A stretch of 12,216 nt of DNA from Candidatus Delongbacteria bacterium. GTDB taxonomy: Bacteria; UBA4055. A program made the position numbers and the translations under genes. Shown piece by piece: positions 1 to 7,373 of the stretch. Numbering within the stretch: position 1 is the stretch's first letter; every line of letters begins with the position of its first letter. The notes beneath the pieces are model-generated. The model did not search any database, was not told where the DNA came from, and was given only the letters and a program-made list of their open reading frames with translations. Location: contig JAQVNT010000023.1 of the NCBI GenBank assembly GCA_028702975.1, forward strand, positions 1-12,216, given 5' to 3'.

Positions 1-1
1 G

Positions 2-850
2 TATGTCTTGGACAGCCGTAAGTCAAAGATACACAAGTTCGATCCGACGGGGAAGAGGGTCAAAATTTTCGGCGGAAGAGGGCAGGGGCCGGGGGAGTTT
101 CTAAACGCCGGATTTTTCGTGGTATGGCACGACACGGTCTACGTACCGTCCCCGCAGCAGCTCAAGATCCTCAAGTTCGATCTGGACGGGAATTTTATCA
201 CTGACAAGCGTTACAGCAAAAGCTCCGAATATCCCGGCACTTTCTGGAAAACCGGAAAATTCGTGACGGGTCTGAGCTTTACGCCGCTGCCCGAGGAAGG
301 CCCCGGAATGGTGATAAGGAACTTAAATCTGTTCGACGACCGATTTAACTGCCTCAAAACTTTCAGGGAGGACAAGTTCGATTTCCAAAATCCCGTCTTC
401 GACCTGAACTTTGTGCGTAATCCATGCGTATGTGTCACATCCGACAGCCTCGTCTATCAGCCCAGATATAACGAAAATGAATATGCTCTCGATGTTTTCG
501 ACTTCACGGGTAATAAAAAAATGATCATCAAGAAAAGGTTCCAGAGAATACCTTATACCGATAACGAGCTTGCGCAGATACAGCAGCAGCTTGACAGGAA
601 CAATCTAACGCCCAAAGGCAGGTTCAAGAATTCTATAATACTGATCACAATGGACAAGTACGACAGGCTGTGGGTACAGGCGGCTCTTCACGATTCGGAA
701 AAGAGAAGGCTCTACGACATCTTCAAGGACGGCATTTATCAGAACACTGTTGAAGTTAAGGCCGACAGCACGGATATAGTCGATTTCGTGGAGGACAAGC
801 TCGTCGTATTTGATGCCTTTAACAACAAGATGAAGTATTACGAGTATTAA
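2..850 (+). CDS. 6-bladed beta-propeller (NHL-like) protein, 3' part
   Basis: The reading frame is open to the left window edge (codons Tyr-Val precede the first possible TTG start at 8), so this is the C-terminal ~282 residues of a longer protein whose start lies outside. Near its left end it has a typical NHL/6-bladed-propeller blade: YVLDSRKSKIHKFDPTGK followed by FGGRGQGPGEF. A second blade-like strand (LKILKFDLDGNF) follows, and later blades are more degenerate (ALDVFDFTGNKK; MDKYDRLWVQ). Such proteins are usually exported or lipid-anchored and bind ligands or other proteins, but no signal peptide can be seen because the N-terminus is missing. No catalytic residues are recognisable. The stop TAA at 848-850 is followed by an A-rich stretch without a clear terminator hairpin. 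Family assignment is fairly sure; the function is unknown. Confidence 0.75.
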   Translation, partial: YVLDSRKSKIHKFDPTGKRVKIFGGRGQGPGEFLNAGFFVVWHDTVYVPSPQQLKILKFDLDGNFITDKRYSKSSEYPGTFWKTGKFVTGLSFTPLPEEGPGMVIRNLNLFDDRFNCLKTFREDKFDFQNPVFDLNFVRNPCVCVTSDSLVYQPRYNENEYALDVFDFTGNKKMIIKKRFQRIPYTDNELAQIQQQLDRNNLTPKGRFKNSIILITMDKYDRLWVQAALHDSEKRRLYDIFKDGIYQNTVEVKADSTDIVDFVEDKLVVFDAFNNKMKYYEY

Positions 851-858
851 AAAAATAC

Positions 859-887
859 TTGTCAAAAATACGATTTCTTTTTAAATT
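859..887 (+). promoter_or_regulatory. Possible sigma-70-type promoter for the SUMF1 lipoprotein gene
   Basis: TTGTCA at 859-864 matches the -35 consensus at 5 of 6 positions. It is followed after 17 bases by TAAATT at 882-887, which matches -10 at 4 of 6. Transcription would start about 30 bases before the ATG at 923. The stretch is AT-rich, so a chance match is possible. Confidence 0.35.
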
Positions 888-922
888 CAGGTTTGAGTTA
901 AAATTTAATGAGGATATGTAAA

Positions 923-1804
923 ATGAGAAAATGGATTTTAGCAGCGATGTTGGCGGGATTTATTTTTATGTCATGCGAAGACAGCACTTCAGAACCTGAC
1001 GACAACGCTCCGCCTCCAGTACCCGGAGAAATGGTAACCGTAGCCGGAGGGACATTTACAACTTCTGATCCTTCAAAGCAGACACCAGTCTCGATCACAG
1101 TAAGCAGTTTCAGCATAGGCAAGTATGAAGTGACTCAAAAAGAATGGGAAGATGTAATTGGCAGCAATCCCGCGGAGTATGATCCTACAAACAGTGTCGG
1201 AGTTGCAGACGACAATCCTGTTTTTCATGTCAGATGGTTCGACATTCTCGTTTTCTGTAACAAAAAGAGTGTACTGGACGGATTAACACCATGTTATACG
1301 ATCAATGCTTCTACCGATCCTGACAACTGGGGAGCAATTCCTGAATACAGCTCAGATCCGACTTTTAACGCATGGAATACTGTTGAGTGCGACTGGAATG
1401 CAAATGGCTACAGATTGCCGACAGAGGCAGAATGGGAATTTGCAGCTCGCGGAGGCGCTGACTGGAGTGACGGATATACTTACAGCGGAAGCAATACTAT
1501 CGGTGATGTAGCCTGGTACGACGGAAATTCAAATAGTGAACTTCATTCGATCGGAACCAAATCAGCAAATCAACTCGGTATATACGATATGACAGGAAAT
1601 CTTTATGAATACTGTTGGGACTGGTATGGTTCCTATGTTGACAATTCGATTGATCCGACAGGAGCACCTACAGGAGATATGCGTATTGTGCGCGGCGGTT
1701 CGTGGATGAGCACTCCCGAGAATTGCATTGTGAACGGCAGGTATCGTGAGTATCCGAATACAAGATATGATTACAACGGTTTCAGGCTGGTAAAAAAACC
1801 TTGA
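923..1804 (+). CDS. SUMF1/FGE-sulfatase-domain lipoprotein
   Basis: A 293-residue lipoprotein with a formylglycine-generating-enzyme (SUMF1, PF03781) fold. The ATG at 923 is preferred over the in-frame ATG at 908: AGGA at 911-914 sits 8 bases before 923, while nothing similar precedes 908. The result is a clean signal peptide (MRKWILAAMLAGF) ending in a weak lipobox, FMSC, with lipidated Cys18. A Pro/Asp-rich linker follows, then the domain with its hallmarks: IGKYEVTQKEW, GYRLPTEAEWEFAARGG (about residues 162-178), GIYDMTGNLYEYCWDW, and the terminal RGGSWM...NGFRLVK. True FGE oxidises a sulfatase cysteine using two cysteines after the GGS motif. Aligned without gaps to human FGE as I recall it, only the second (Cys341-equivalent, in ENC) is present and the first is Ser. 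No sulfatase gene is nearby. It is therefore more likely a structural or binding surface protein than an enzyme. Confidence 0.88.
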   Translation: MRKWILAAMLAGFIFMSCEDSTSEPDDNAPPPVPGEMVTVAGGTFTTSDPSKQTPVSITVSSFSIGKYEVTQKEWEDVIGSNPAEYDPTNSVGVADDNPVFHVRWFDILVFCNKKSVLDGLTPCYTINASTDPDNWGAIPEYSSDPTFNAWNTVECDWNANGYRLPTEAEWEFAARGGADWSDGYTYSGSNTIGDVAWYDGNSNSELHSIGTKSANQLGIYDMTGNLYEYCWDWYGSYVDNSIDPTGAPTGDMRIVRGGSWMSTPENCIVNGRYREYPNTRYDYNGFRLVKKP

Positions 1805-1861
1805 AGTAAAATCCGGTCAGGCAAAAAGGAGATCAATATTGCAACATCAAAACCTGTAATG

Positions 1862-1882
1862 AAGGTCTGAAAGTCTGACCTT
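1862..1882 (+). terminator. Possible terminator after the SUMF1 gene
   Basis: AAGGTC (1862-1867) and GACCTT (1877-1882) form a 6-bp stem around a 9-base loop, followed by the T-rich run TTATTAATTTATTT. It lies 57 bases after the SUMF1 stop codon. The stem is short and the T tract is interrupted by A, so the call is moderate at best. Confidence 0.35.
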
Positions 1883-2348
1883 TATTAATTTATTTGGATT
1901 TTTATTTAGTATTATTTATCTTTCAGTGAACATAACTGGAGGATTGTATGAAAAAGATGGTATCATTATCTCTGATAGTGGTTAGTTTTTTGGTCGTTTT
2001 TACTTCGTGTTCTGAAACGGAATATATTACGGAAGCTGAAAATCAATCCCCGTCATGCGTAATAGTAACACCCGTTCCGGATACAGTGATAGAAAAAGGT
2101 CAGTCGCTTGACATTACTGCTGAAGCAGACGACAGCGACGGATTTATCACCGAGGTGAGGTTCTATATTCAGGGAGACCTGACCGCTTCGGATAAAGATT
2201 CGCCTTACTCGTTCGGGTTCGACACAGCCGGACTCACAACAGGATCATATCAGATCAGGACGGAAGCTCTTGACAACGACGGAGGACGGACTTCTGATTC
2301 ATTAGAAGTATTTGTCAACTCTTTCCCCGAATGCAGCATTTTCTACCC

Positions 2349-2350
2349 TC
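2349..2350 (+). other. Frameshift site in the LRR lipoprotein gene
   Basis: The upstream frame ends usefully at CCT (2347-2349) and the downstream frame begins usefully at TCG (2349-2351). The simplest history is loss of one T from an original CCTTCG. If uncorrected, translation runs 14 further codons to TAA at 2389-2391, giving a 147-residue product with only one Ig-like domain. Confidence 0.8.
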
Positions 2351-2753
2351 GCATGACTCATATTTTTTCACGGGAACGGAAATTGAAATAAAAGCAACCG
2401 CTTACGACGAAGAGAGTTCAAAACACGTGAGCACGGTAACCTTCAGTATAGACGGCACCGTTATAGCTCAGGATGCGATCTATCCTTATTCGGCGGTCTG
2501 GACGATGACGCAGGGATCTCATCTCATTACGGCAGAAGTTACGGACGATACCGGTTCTGTCCTTACCGATTCCATAGAAGTTCATCAGAATTATGTTGTT
2601 CATTTCGAAGATCCCATGTTCGAACAGGTGATAAGAAGAGATTTTCTCAGGCCGGAAGGCGATCTCTACGCATCGTATTTCGGCGATGTGACTGATTATT
2701 CCGTTTTTAATGAAGACATTACGGATATATCCGGTATCGAGAGCTTCAGATCG

Positions 2754-3347
2754 CTGGAAATTTTAATGCTGAATTCAAACCAGATAACCGATATCACTCC
2801 TTTGAAAGACCTGAAGAATATATATATTCTGAGTTTAAACAGCAATCTGATCTCCGATATATCCGCCCTTTCAGGACTGACTATGCTCATAGAACTTCAA
2901 TTGTCGAACAACAATATTACGGATATCACAAAGCTGAGCGGCCTTACTAAGCTGCAAGTGCTCATCCTTTCCCAGAATGACATAACCGGTCTGGAAGTAC
3001 TTAAAGAATTCAAGGATCTGTACTATCTGCAGCTGGCTTACTGCGGCCTTGACGACATATCCGATCTTTCACCGCTGACGGGCCTGACCTATCTTTCGCT
3101 TCAGTTCAATTCCATCACCGATATCAGCCCGCTGTCGTCTCTCGGCAAACTGACTGAACTGGCTATTTTCAACAATTCCATCGAGGACATTACAGCTTTG
3201 TCAGGCATGACGTCTCTGCAGTCGCTGTATATGAGATATAATCAGATATCGGACACATCACCGCTGAAGTACCTGAAAAAGATAAATCTTCTGTTCATGG
3301 AGAACAACAGGATAACAGACATTTATCCGCTGTTACTCAACGATGGC
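2754..3347 (+). repeat. Nine tandem 66-bp leucine-rich-repeat units
   Basis: Nine consecutive units encode exactly 22 residues each on the pattern LxxLxLxxNxIxDIxxLxxLxx, for example LEILMLNSNQITDITPL and LTYLSLQFNSITDISPL. This is the SDS22/internalin type of repeat. Unit length never varies, although unit 4 (LQVLILSQNDITGLEVL) and unit 5 (AYCGLDDI) deviate in sequence. The DNA has diverged between units, so this is a protein repeat rather than a fresh DNA duplication. Confidence 0.9.
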
Positions 3348-3476
3348 CTCGATTTCGGAGACATGGTGGCGCTGAACAACAATACTCTGGACAGTCTGTC
3401 GGTAAATCTGTACATACCCTTTCTGACCGACAGAGGCGTCAGTGTATCATGGTGATATGAAGAGATTGAAATAATT

Positions 3477-3507
3477 AAAAAGCCCCGGAGAACTCACGGG
3501 GCTTTTT
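3477..3507. terminator. Bidirectional rho-independent terminator
   Basis: AAAAAGCCCCG (3477-3487) pairs perfectly with CGGGGCTTTTT (3497-3507) around a 9-base loop. The flanking A and T runs make it a terminator in both directions. It ends the LRR lipoprotein transcript on the + strand and the long - strand operon after hcp, between convergent genes. Confidence 0.92.
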
Positions 3508-3523
3508 ATTTGGGGGAGGAGTC

Positions 3524-5149
3524 TTATTTGCCGGCCATCATGGCTTCCACATCGGCTTTGACTTCACCGATCGGCTTAATGTCGAATTTTTCCACAAGTA
3601 CTTTGATGACAGCAGGAGACAGGAAGGCCGGCAGAGTCGGTCCGAGTCTGATCCCTTTTACGCCCAGGGCCAGCAGGGCGAGAAGTACCGCGACCGCTTT
3701 CTGCTCATACCATGCGATATCGAACGAGATGGGCAGGTCGTTTATACTTTCTGCGCCGAATATTTCTTTGAGCTTGAGAGCGATCACTGCGAGTGAGTAT
3801 GAATCGTTGCACTGACCAGCATCCAGAACGCGCGGAATACCTCCGATATCTCCGAGGTCAAGTTTGTTATAGCGGTACTTTGCGCATCCTGCTGTAAGGA
3901 TAACTGTATCCTTGGGCAGCTCTTGTGCGACATCAGTGAAATAACTTCTTTCCTTATGCCTGCCGTCGCATCCGCCCATGACTATGAATCTTTTTATAGC
4001 TCCGGATTTGACGGCTTCGACCACCTTGTCCGCAAGAGCTGTTACCTGGGCGTGCGCGAATCCGCCAGTTATCGAGCCTGTCTCGATCTCGACGGGCGGC
4101 TTACAGGTTTTAGCCATGGCTATGATTTCTGAGAAATCCTTTTCTCCGCCTTCGGGTCTGTCCGGAATGTGCTTTAAGCCGGGGAACGATACTACGCTTG
4201 TAGTGAAAACCCTGTCCTTGTACGAATCCTTCGGCGGGGTAAGGCAGTTGGTCGTCATCAGGACCGGGCCGTTGAAGGTCTCGAATTCCTTGTCCTGCAG
4301 CCACCATGAGTTCCCGTAGTTACCCACGAAATGCTTGTATTTTTTAAAGGCAGGGTAATAATTTGCCGGAAGCATCTCACCGTGAGTATAAACATCAACT
4401 CCCGTACCTTCAGTCTGCCTCAAAAGTTCATCCATATCCTTAAGATCATGGCCGGAGATCAGGATACCCGGATTGTTCCTGACGCCGATATTCACTTTTG
4501 TTATCTCGGGATTTCCATAAGTTGTCGTATTCGCCTTATCGAGAAGGGCCATAGTGTCAACAGCCACACCTCCCGCTTTCATTACCATCCCAATCATTTC
4601 AGGCACAGTCAGGTCTTTCGTCGTACTTGCGAGAGCCTCGGCGAGAAATTCGTTTATGCTATCCTGGTAGTATCCCAGAACATTTGCGTGTTCGTAATAA
4701 GCTGCTATACCTTTAAGTCCGATTATCAGAAGGTTTCTTAATGATCTCACATCGTCCTCTCCTGTACTAAGAACACCCACGGTCTCGGCTTTTCTGTGCA
4801 GTTCGTCAACAGATTCCGCGTCCCAGTTCACGCTGTCGTGCATTCCTGCGGTATCCATTCCTTTTTTGAGTTCGTCTCTGTATGCCACAGCCGCCTCGAT
4901 CTTTGCTACCATGTCATCTGCGTTGAAATTGACATTCGTGATAGTCACGAAAAGCATTTTCCCTATGAAATTACCGGTCTTGTCATCTACTTTTCCTTTT
5001 TTTCCCGCGACGAGAGAAATTCCTTTCAGGGTGTGGATCAGAAGATCCTGCAAATTTGCCACTTCCGCGGGTTTTCCGCAGAATCCTTTTGCGTATTGAC
5101 AACCTTTGTTGCCAATCGTTTCCTGACATTGAAAACAGAACATGCTCAT
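3524..5149 (-). CDS. hcp: Hybrid cluster protein (hydroxylamine/NO reductase)
   Basis: Hcp (prismane protein), 541 residues, close to the usual class I length. It is a cytoplasmic Fe-S enzyme that reduces hydroxylamine in vitro and is thought to remove NO (or S-nitrosylate proteins) in anaerobes. The N-terminal cluster cysteines are Cys5, Cys8, Cys17 and Cys24 (CX2CX8CX6C). All seven expected hybrid-cluster ligands can be placed: His234 (SGHD), Glu258 (HGEM), Cys302 (TNCLTP), Cys394 (GGCDGRH, the persulfide cysteine), Cys422 (AGCAKY), Cys447 (GQCND) and Glu482 (WYEQK). Their spacing closely follows the Desulfovibrio enzyme as I remember it. It should be active. The start has a perfect AAGGAGGT at 5156-5163, 6 bases before ATG. 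The gene is last in the - strand operon, 28 bases after the DUF3943 gene. No Hcr-type reductase is in the window; electrons might come from the Fe-S protein at the operon's head (inference). Confidence 0.97.
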   Translation of the reverse strand: MSMFCFQCQETIGNKGCQYAKGFCGKPAEVANLQDLLIHTLKGISLVAGKKGKVDDKTGNFIGKMLFVTITNVNFNADDMVAKIEAAVAYRDELKKGMDTAGMHDSVNWDAESVDELHRKAETVGVLSTGEDDVRSLRNLLIIGLKGIAAYYEHANVLGYYQDSINEFLAEALASTTKDLTVPEMIGMVMKAGGVAVDTMALLDKANTTTYGNPEITKVNIGVRNNPGILISGHDLKDMDELLRQTEGTGVDVYTHGEMLPANYYPAFKKYKHFVGNYGNSWWLQDKEFETFNGPVLMTTNCLTPPKDSYKDRVFTTSVVSFPGLKHIPDRPEGGEKDFSEIIAMAKTCKPPVEIETGSITGGFAHAQVTALADKVVEAVKSGAIKRFIVMGGCDGRHKERSYFTDVAQELPKDTVILTAGCAKYRYNKLDLGDIGGIPRVLDAGQCNDSYSLAVIALKLKEIFGAESINDLPISFDIAWYEQKAVAVLLALLALGVKGIRLGPTLPAFLSPAVIKVLVEKFDIKPIGEVKADVEAMMAGK

Positions 5150-5155
5150 TTTGGT

Positions 5156-5163
5156 ACCTCCTT
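5156..5163 (-). promoter_or_regulatory. Strong ribosome binding site of hcp
   Basis: AAGGAGGT on the - strand, 6 bases before the ATG at 5147-5149. It selects this ATG over the second Met codon (5141-5143) two codons downstream. A perfect site on the last gene suggests high independent translation. Confidence 0.8.
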
Positions 5164-5177
5164 TTAGTTTGGTATTT

Positions 5178-6560
5178 TTATATCAATTTATAGTAAGCTA
5201 TTGCTTTGATTTCGTTGTAGAACATACTTACATCCGGGTGATCATTATAATAACCTTCTCTGTCGTAGAAATTGTAAGAAACACCGATAGAGAAATTCTT
5301 ATAGATATTTTTTTTTATTTCGATACTTCCCAGACCGATCGATTCTATTCCGTCGGCTCCGGAGACTGTTCTAATCCAAAATCGGTTAAGGTTAAGAGTT
5401 AAATCAGCGAAATCTGGTTTTGAAAGGGACATGATTATTTTCAGATACGCACCGGGTCCGAGGTTATAATCCCTTTCGATATCAACATAATATTCAGTGG
5501 TAGCGGCACCCATTATGATAAATCCCGCCTGATATTCCGAGCTTAAGAACCAGTTTCTTTTTGACTTTGTCCGAGCCATAAATTCAAATCCGAGACTGTT
5601 CGCTCCCACACTGTATTCAGGACTTGAGATATAATCAAAATTCTGAAAAATTCCTATTGCGTTATGCGCTTTTTCCGTAATGTTTACATTTCTCTTCCAA
5701 AGAAGCGCTCTGGCGGAAACATTTCCGATTATATCTTCATCGAAAGAAAAGCCTGTAAAAAGCAGAAAGTAATCAAAACATCTTTCGGCTGTATATGGAT
5801 CTCCGTAAACTATTCTTAGATTGTAGTTCGCGAAAGGGCCGGTTGAGATCGAGTCAACATTTCCCATATCGAGATTTTCAGAAATTATCCTGTCAATAAT
5901 GTTCTTTGAAGTCGATATCTGCATTTTGAACGGAATGTTATAATATTTATTTCTTTTAGATATCCTTCTGATGTGTCCATTAATTATTCTGTTGACCCCC
6001 ATAGACGGATTTATTATGAATACTGAAGATTCTCTCACAAGTCTCTCAGCACCTCTTGCACTGTCATCAAGTATCTTATATGAAATACGGTTGATCATTT
6101 CTCCAAGCATTGAACCGCCCATCGTAGTTGTTACAAAATCGTTGACGGACGGTTTCTCGGTCTCCATAAAATATTCCCACTGCAGGCTGCCCGCAGCAGT
6201 AAAAGCTCCGCTTGGCAAATAAGAGTGCCCGTTGTTTCTCGCAGCTGAAAAATATACGCTTCCCTGAAACGGATGACCGATCTGATTAACTTCAAAATTA
6301 TCTGCGTCCCATTCCCATTCTCCCTTTAAATTCTTTTCGATGCTTTTGAAACTGATCTTTGCGTAATCCTGCTCGAATATATAATTGTTTGAAAGGGCGA
6401 TCAGCGAGTTGCCCAGCAATAATTGTGCAGAAGGAATTAAATAATTTTTTTCGTTTGCGAGCTTATCTGACCCGGAGATATCACAATCAACAGTTCCGGA
6501 AATAAGTTCAATAAAGAGAAATGCTGTAAAAAGAATTAAATATTTTCCTTTATTTCTCAA
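5178..6560 (-). CDS. DUF3943 domain protein (outer-membrane/periplasmic)
   Basis: A 460-residue exported protein with an N-terminal signal segment (KYLILFTAFLFIELISG). Residues 81-160 carry the DUF3943 core as I recognise it: W-x-W-D-x-D-N-F, N-Q-I-G-H-P-x-Q-G, Y-F-x-A-A-R-x-N-G, a W-E-Y-F block, P-S-x-N-D and M-x-G-E-M. The rest is rich in alternating aromatic/polar strands such as FWIRTVSGADGI and FSIGVSYNFYDREGY, which fits an outer-membrane beta-barrel. The start is TTG at 6558-6560: AAGGAG (6568-6573) lies 7 bases upstream and the same frame holds the previous gene's stop just before it. The gene begins 3 bases after the phospholipase gene. The function of the family is not established. 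Its place beside an OMPLA homologue suggests a role in outer-membrane lipid handling (inference). Confidence 0.85.
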   Translation of the reverse strand: MRNKGKYLILFTAFLFIELISGTVDCDISGSDKLANEKNYLIPSAQLLLGNSLIALSNNYIFEQDYAKISFKSIEKNLKGEWEWDADNFEVNQIGHPFQGSVYFSAARNNGHSYLPSGAFTAAGSLQWEYFMETEKPSVNDFVTTTMGGSMLGEMINRISYKILDDSARGAERLVRESSVFIINPSMGVNRIINGHIRRISKRNKYYNIPFKMQISTSKNIIDRIISENLDMGNVDSISTGPFANYNLRIVYGDPYTAERCFDYFLLFTGFSFDEDIIGNVSARALLWKRNVNITEKAHNAIGIFQNFDYISSPEYSVGANSLGFEFMARTKSKRNWFLSSEYQAGFIIMGAATTEYYVDIERDYNLGPGAYLKIIMSLSKPDFADLTLNLNRFWIRTVSGADGIESIGLGSIEIKKNIYKNFSIGVSYNFYDREGYYNDHPDVSMFYNEIKAIAYYKLI

Positions 6561-6563
6561 ACT

Positions 6564-7373
6564 TTAACTCCTTGCAAGTGCTAAACCGATCCTGAAAGAT
6601 CTGTTATAGAAATTGTAGTGAAGCAGTGTTTCTCCGTAGCCTTCAAAATATTCAAAGAACCAGTATGTGTTCGGCTTTGAACCGAATATCCATGTAGCTG
6701 GCCATGACATGGGCAGAGTCAGCTGATTTTCTATTCTGCCTTTGCCTGTAGCCGGATTTCCGCGTAAATTTACCGAGAATGTAACTTTGTCATAAATATC
6801 GAGAGACATTCTCAGGTCTGCATTTCCGTAATAATCACCTATATCCGTATTCTCCCTGTCAACTGTATTTATCCAGAATTTCGGGCTCAGCTTAAATATG
6901 ATATCCTCTCCAAAATAAACTGCCGGATGGATATTGATGTTATGTACCGATCTTGACCTGTTGGTGAGGCCTTCATAATCGGACGATTCATCGTCAACGC
7001 CGTTTGAAATATGTTCATATCCGACCTTTACTTCCGGTTTTATCCCCTTTAAAAAAGGTATAAAATCGAGACTGGTGACCCAGAAAAATTCCGGATTGTG
7101 ATTGATGTCTTTGAACGGACTTGAATTCTCCTGCCCATCCCAGAGAGCCGAAATGCAGTATGAAAAGAAGAGGTTTGTGTTATTTACCATCTCATACATG
7201 AATCCCGCGTTTATCTTAAATTGTCCGAAAGTATCATTTTCATTATTCAGTTTGGCGGCAACATTGATACCTTTGTAAGCCATAAGCCTCGGCTCGTCTT
7301 TTTTTTCGGCAGCATTGAGGAAGACTGTTGTTAAGACGAGTAGCGATATGAAAAGAAGTTTGATTTTCATCAT
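6564..7373 (-). CDS. pldA: Outer-membrane phospholipase A (OMPLA)-like protein
   Basis: A 269-residue outer-membrane beta-barrel related to PldA (PF02253), with a signal peptide (LLFISLLVLTTVFLNA) cleaved near residue 21. OMPLA hydrolyses phospholipids that stray into the outer leaflet. The active-site signature YEHISNG is present with His121 and Ser123 in the H-x-S-N-G arrangement, followed by SRS (140-142). The C-terminal YFEGYGETLLHYN matches the conserved OMPLA strand. In E. coli the triad Asn156 lies two residues after SRS. Here that position is His144, with Asn145 one step on, so the triad is either shifted by one residue or altered. The ATG directly follows the previous gene's TAA (TAAATGATG) with no clear Shine-Dalgarno, so translation is probably coupled. 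The symbol reflects family membership, not proven activity. Confidence 0.85.
   Translation of the reverse strand: MMKIKLLFISLLVLTTVFLNAAEKKDEPRLMAYKGINVAAKLNNENDTFGQFKINAGFMYEMVNNTNLFFSYCISALWDGQENSSPFKDINHNPEFFWVTSLDFIPFLKGIKPEVKVGYEHISNGVDDESSDYEGLTNRSRSVHNINIHPAVYFGEDIIFKLSPKFWINTVDRENTDIGDYYGNADLRMSLDIYDKVTFSVNLRGNPATGKGRIENQLTLPMSWPATWIFGSKPNTYWFFEYFEGYGETLLHYNFYNRSFRIGLALARS
6568..6573 (-). promoter_or_regulatory. Ribosome binding site that fixes the TTG start of the DUF3943 gene
   Basis: AAGGAG on the - strand, inside the last codons of the phospholipase gene, 7 bases before TTG (6558-6560). No ATG is available near the site and an in-frame stop (6564-6566) blocks any start further upstream. 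Confidence 0.7.

Larger units (their letters stand above)
1948..3455 (+). pseudogene. Ig-like / leucine-rich-repeat lipoprotein, frameshifted
   Basis: One ~502-residue surface lipoprotein gene split by a one-base loss. The first part (1948-2391 as it stands) starts at an ATG 5 bases after GGAGG (1938-1942). It has a signal peptide ending in FTSC (Cys21) and a first Ig-like domain (about residues 35-125). The frame then moves by -1: reading to CCT at 2347-2349 and resuming at TCG in the other frame rebuilds a second Ig-like domain that aligns with the first without gaps (C-S-I-F-Y-P then S-H-D-S-Y, against C-V-I-V-T-P). After it come an internalin-like N-cap (DPMFEQVIRRDF), nine 22-residue LRRs and a closing segment (VNLYIPFLTDRGVSV) common in bacterial LRR lipoproteins. 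The part after the shift has no further stops or damage, so the mutation is recent, a sequencing or assembly error, or tolerated by slippage at the T6 run (2363-2368). The intact protein would be a secreted adhesive or binding protein. Confidence 0.85.

Noticed and set aside
1827..1859. AAGGAG followed after about 6 bases by a six-codon frame, TTG to TAA (1839-1859), between the SUMF1 and LRR genes; could be a leader peptide.
   Set aside because: Far too short, with no attenuator-like alternative hairpins and no repeated regulatory codons. A chance Shine-Dalgarno in an intergenic region is more likely.
1894..1922. TTGGAT, 17 bases, TATCTT as promoter of the LRR lipoprotein gene.
   Set aside because: Each box matches consensus at only about 4 of 6 positions in a very AT-rich region where such matches arise by chance. 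A promoter is expected here but I cannot locate it.
2355..2372. Possible programmed -1 ribosomal frameshift at CAT-ATT-TTT-TCA.
   Set aside because: In the zero frame it does not form an X-XXY-YYZ heptamer, and no strong downstream hairpin is evident. The gap-free Ig-domain alignment places the break earlier, at CCT/TCG, so a one-base deletion explains it better.
4331..4741. Open frame of 136 codons on the + strand opposite hcp.
   Set aside because: It lies entirely inside the strongly conserved hcp gene, has no ribosome binding site, and its protein shows no recognisable features: a shadow of hcp codon use.
5171..5195. AT-rich stretch with TATAAA-like boxes on the - strand before hcp, a possible internal promoter.
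   Set aside because: No convincing -35 box at the right distance, and the stretch overlaps the 3' end of the DUF3943 gene. Not enough to call.
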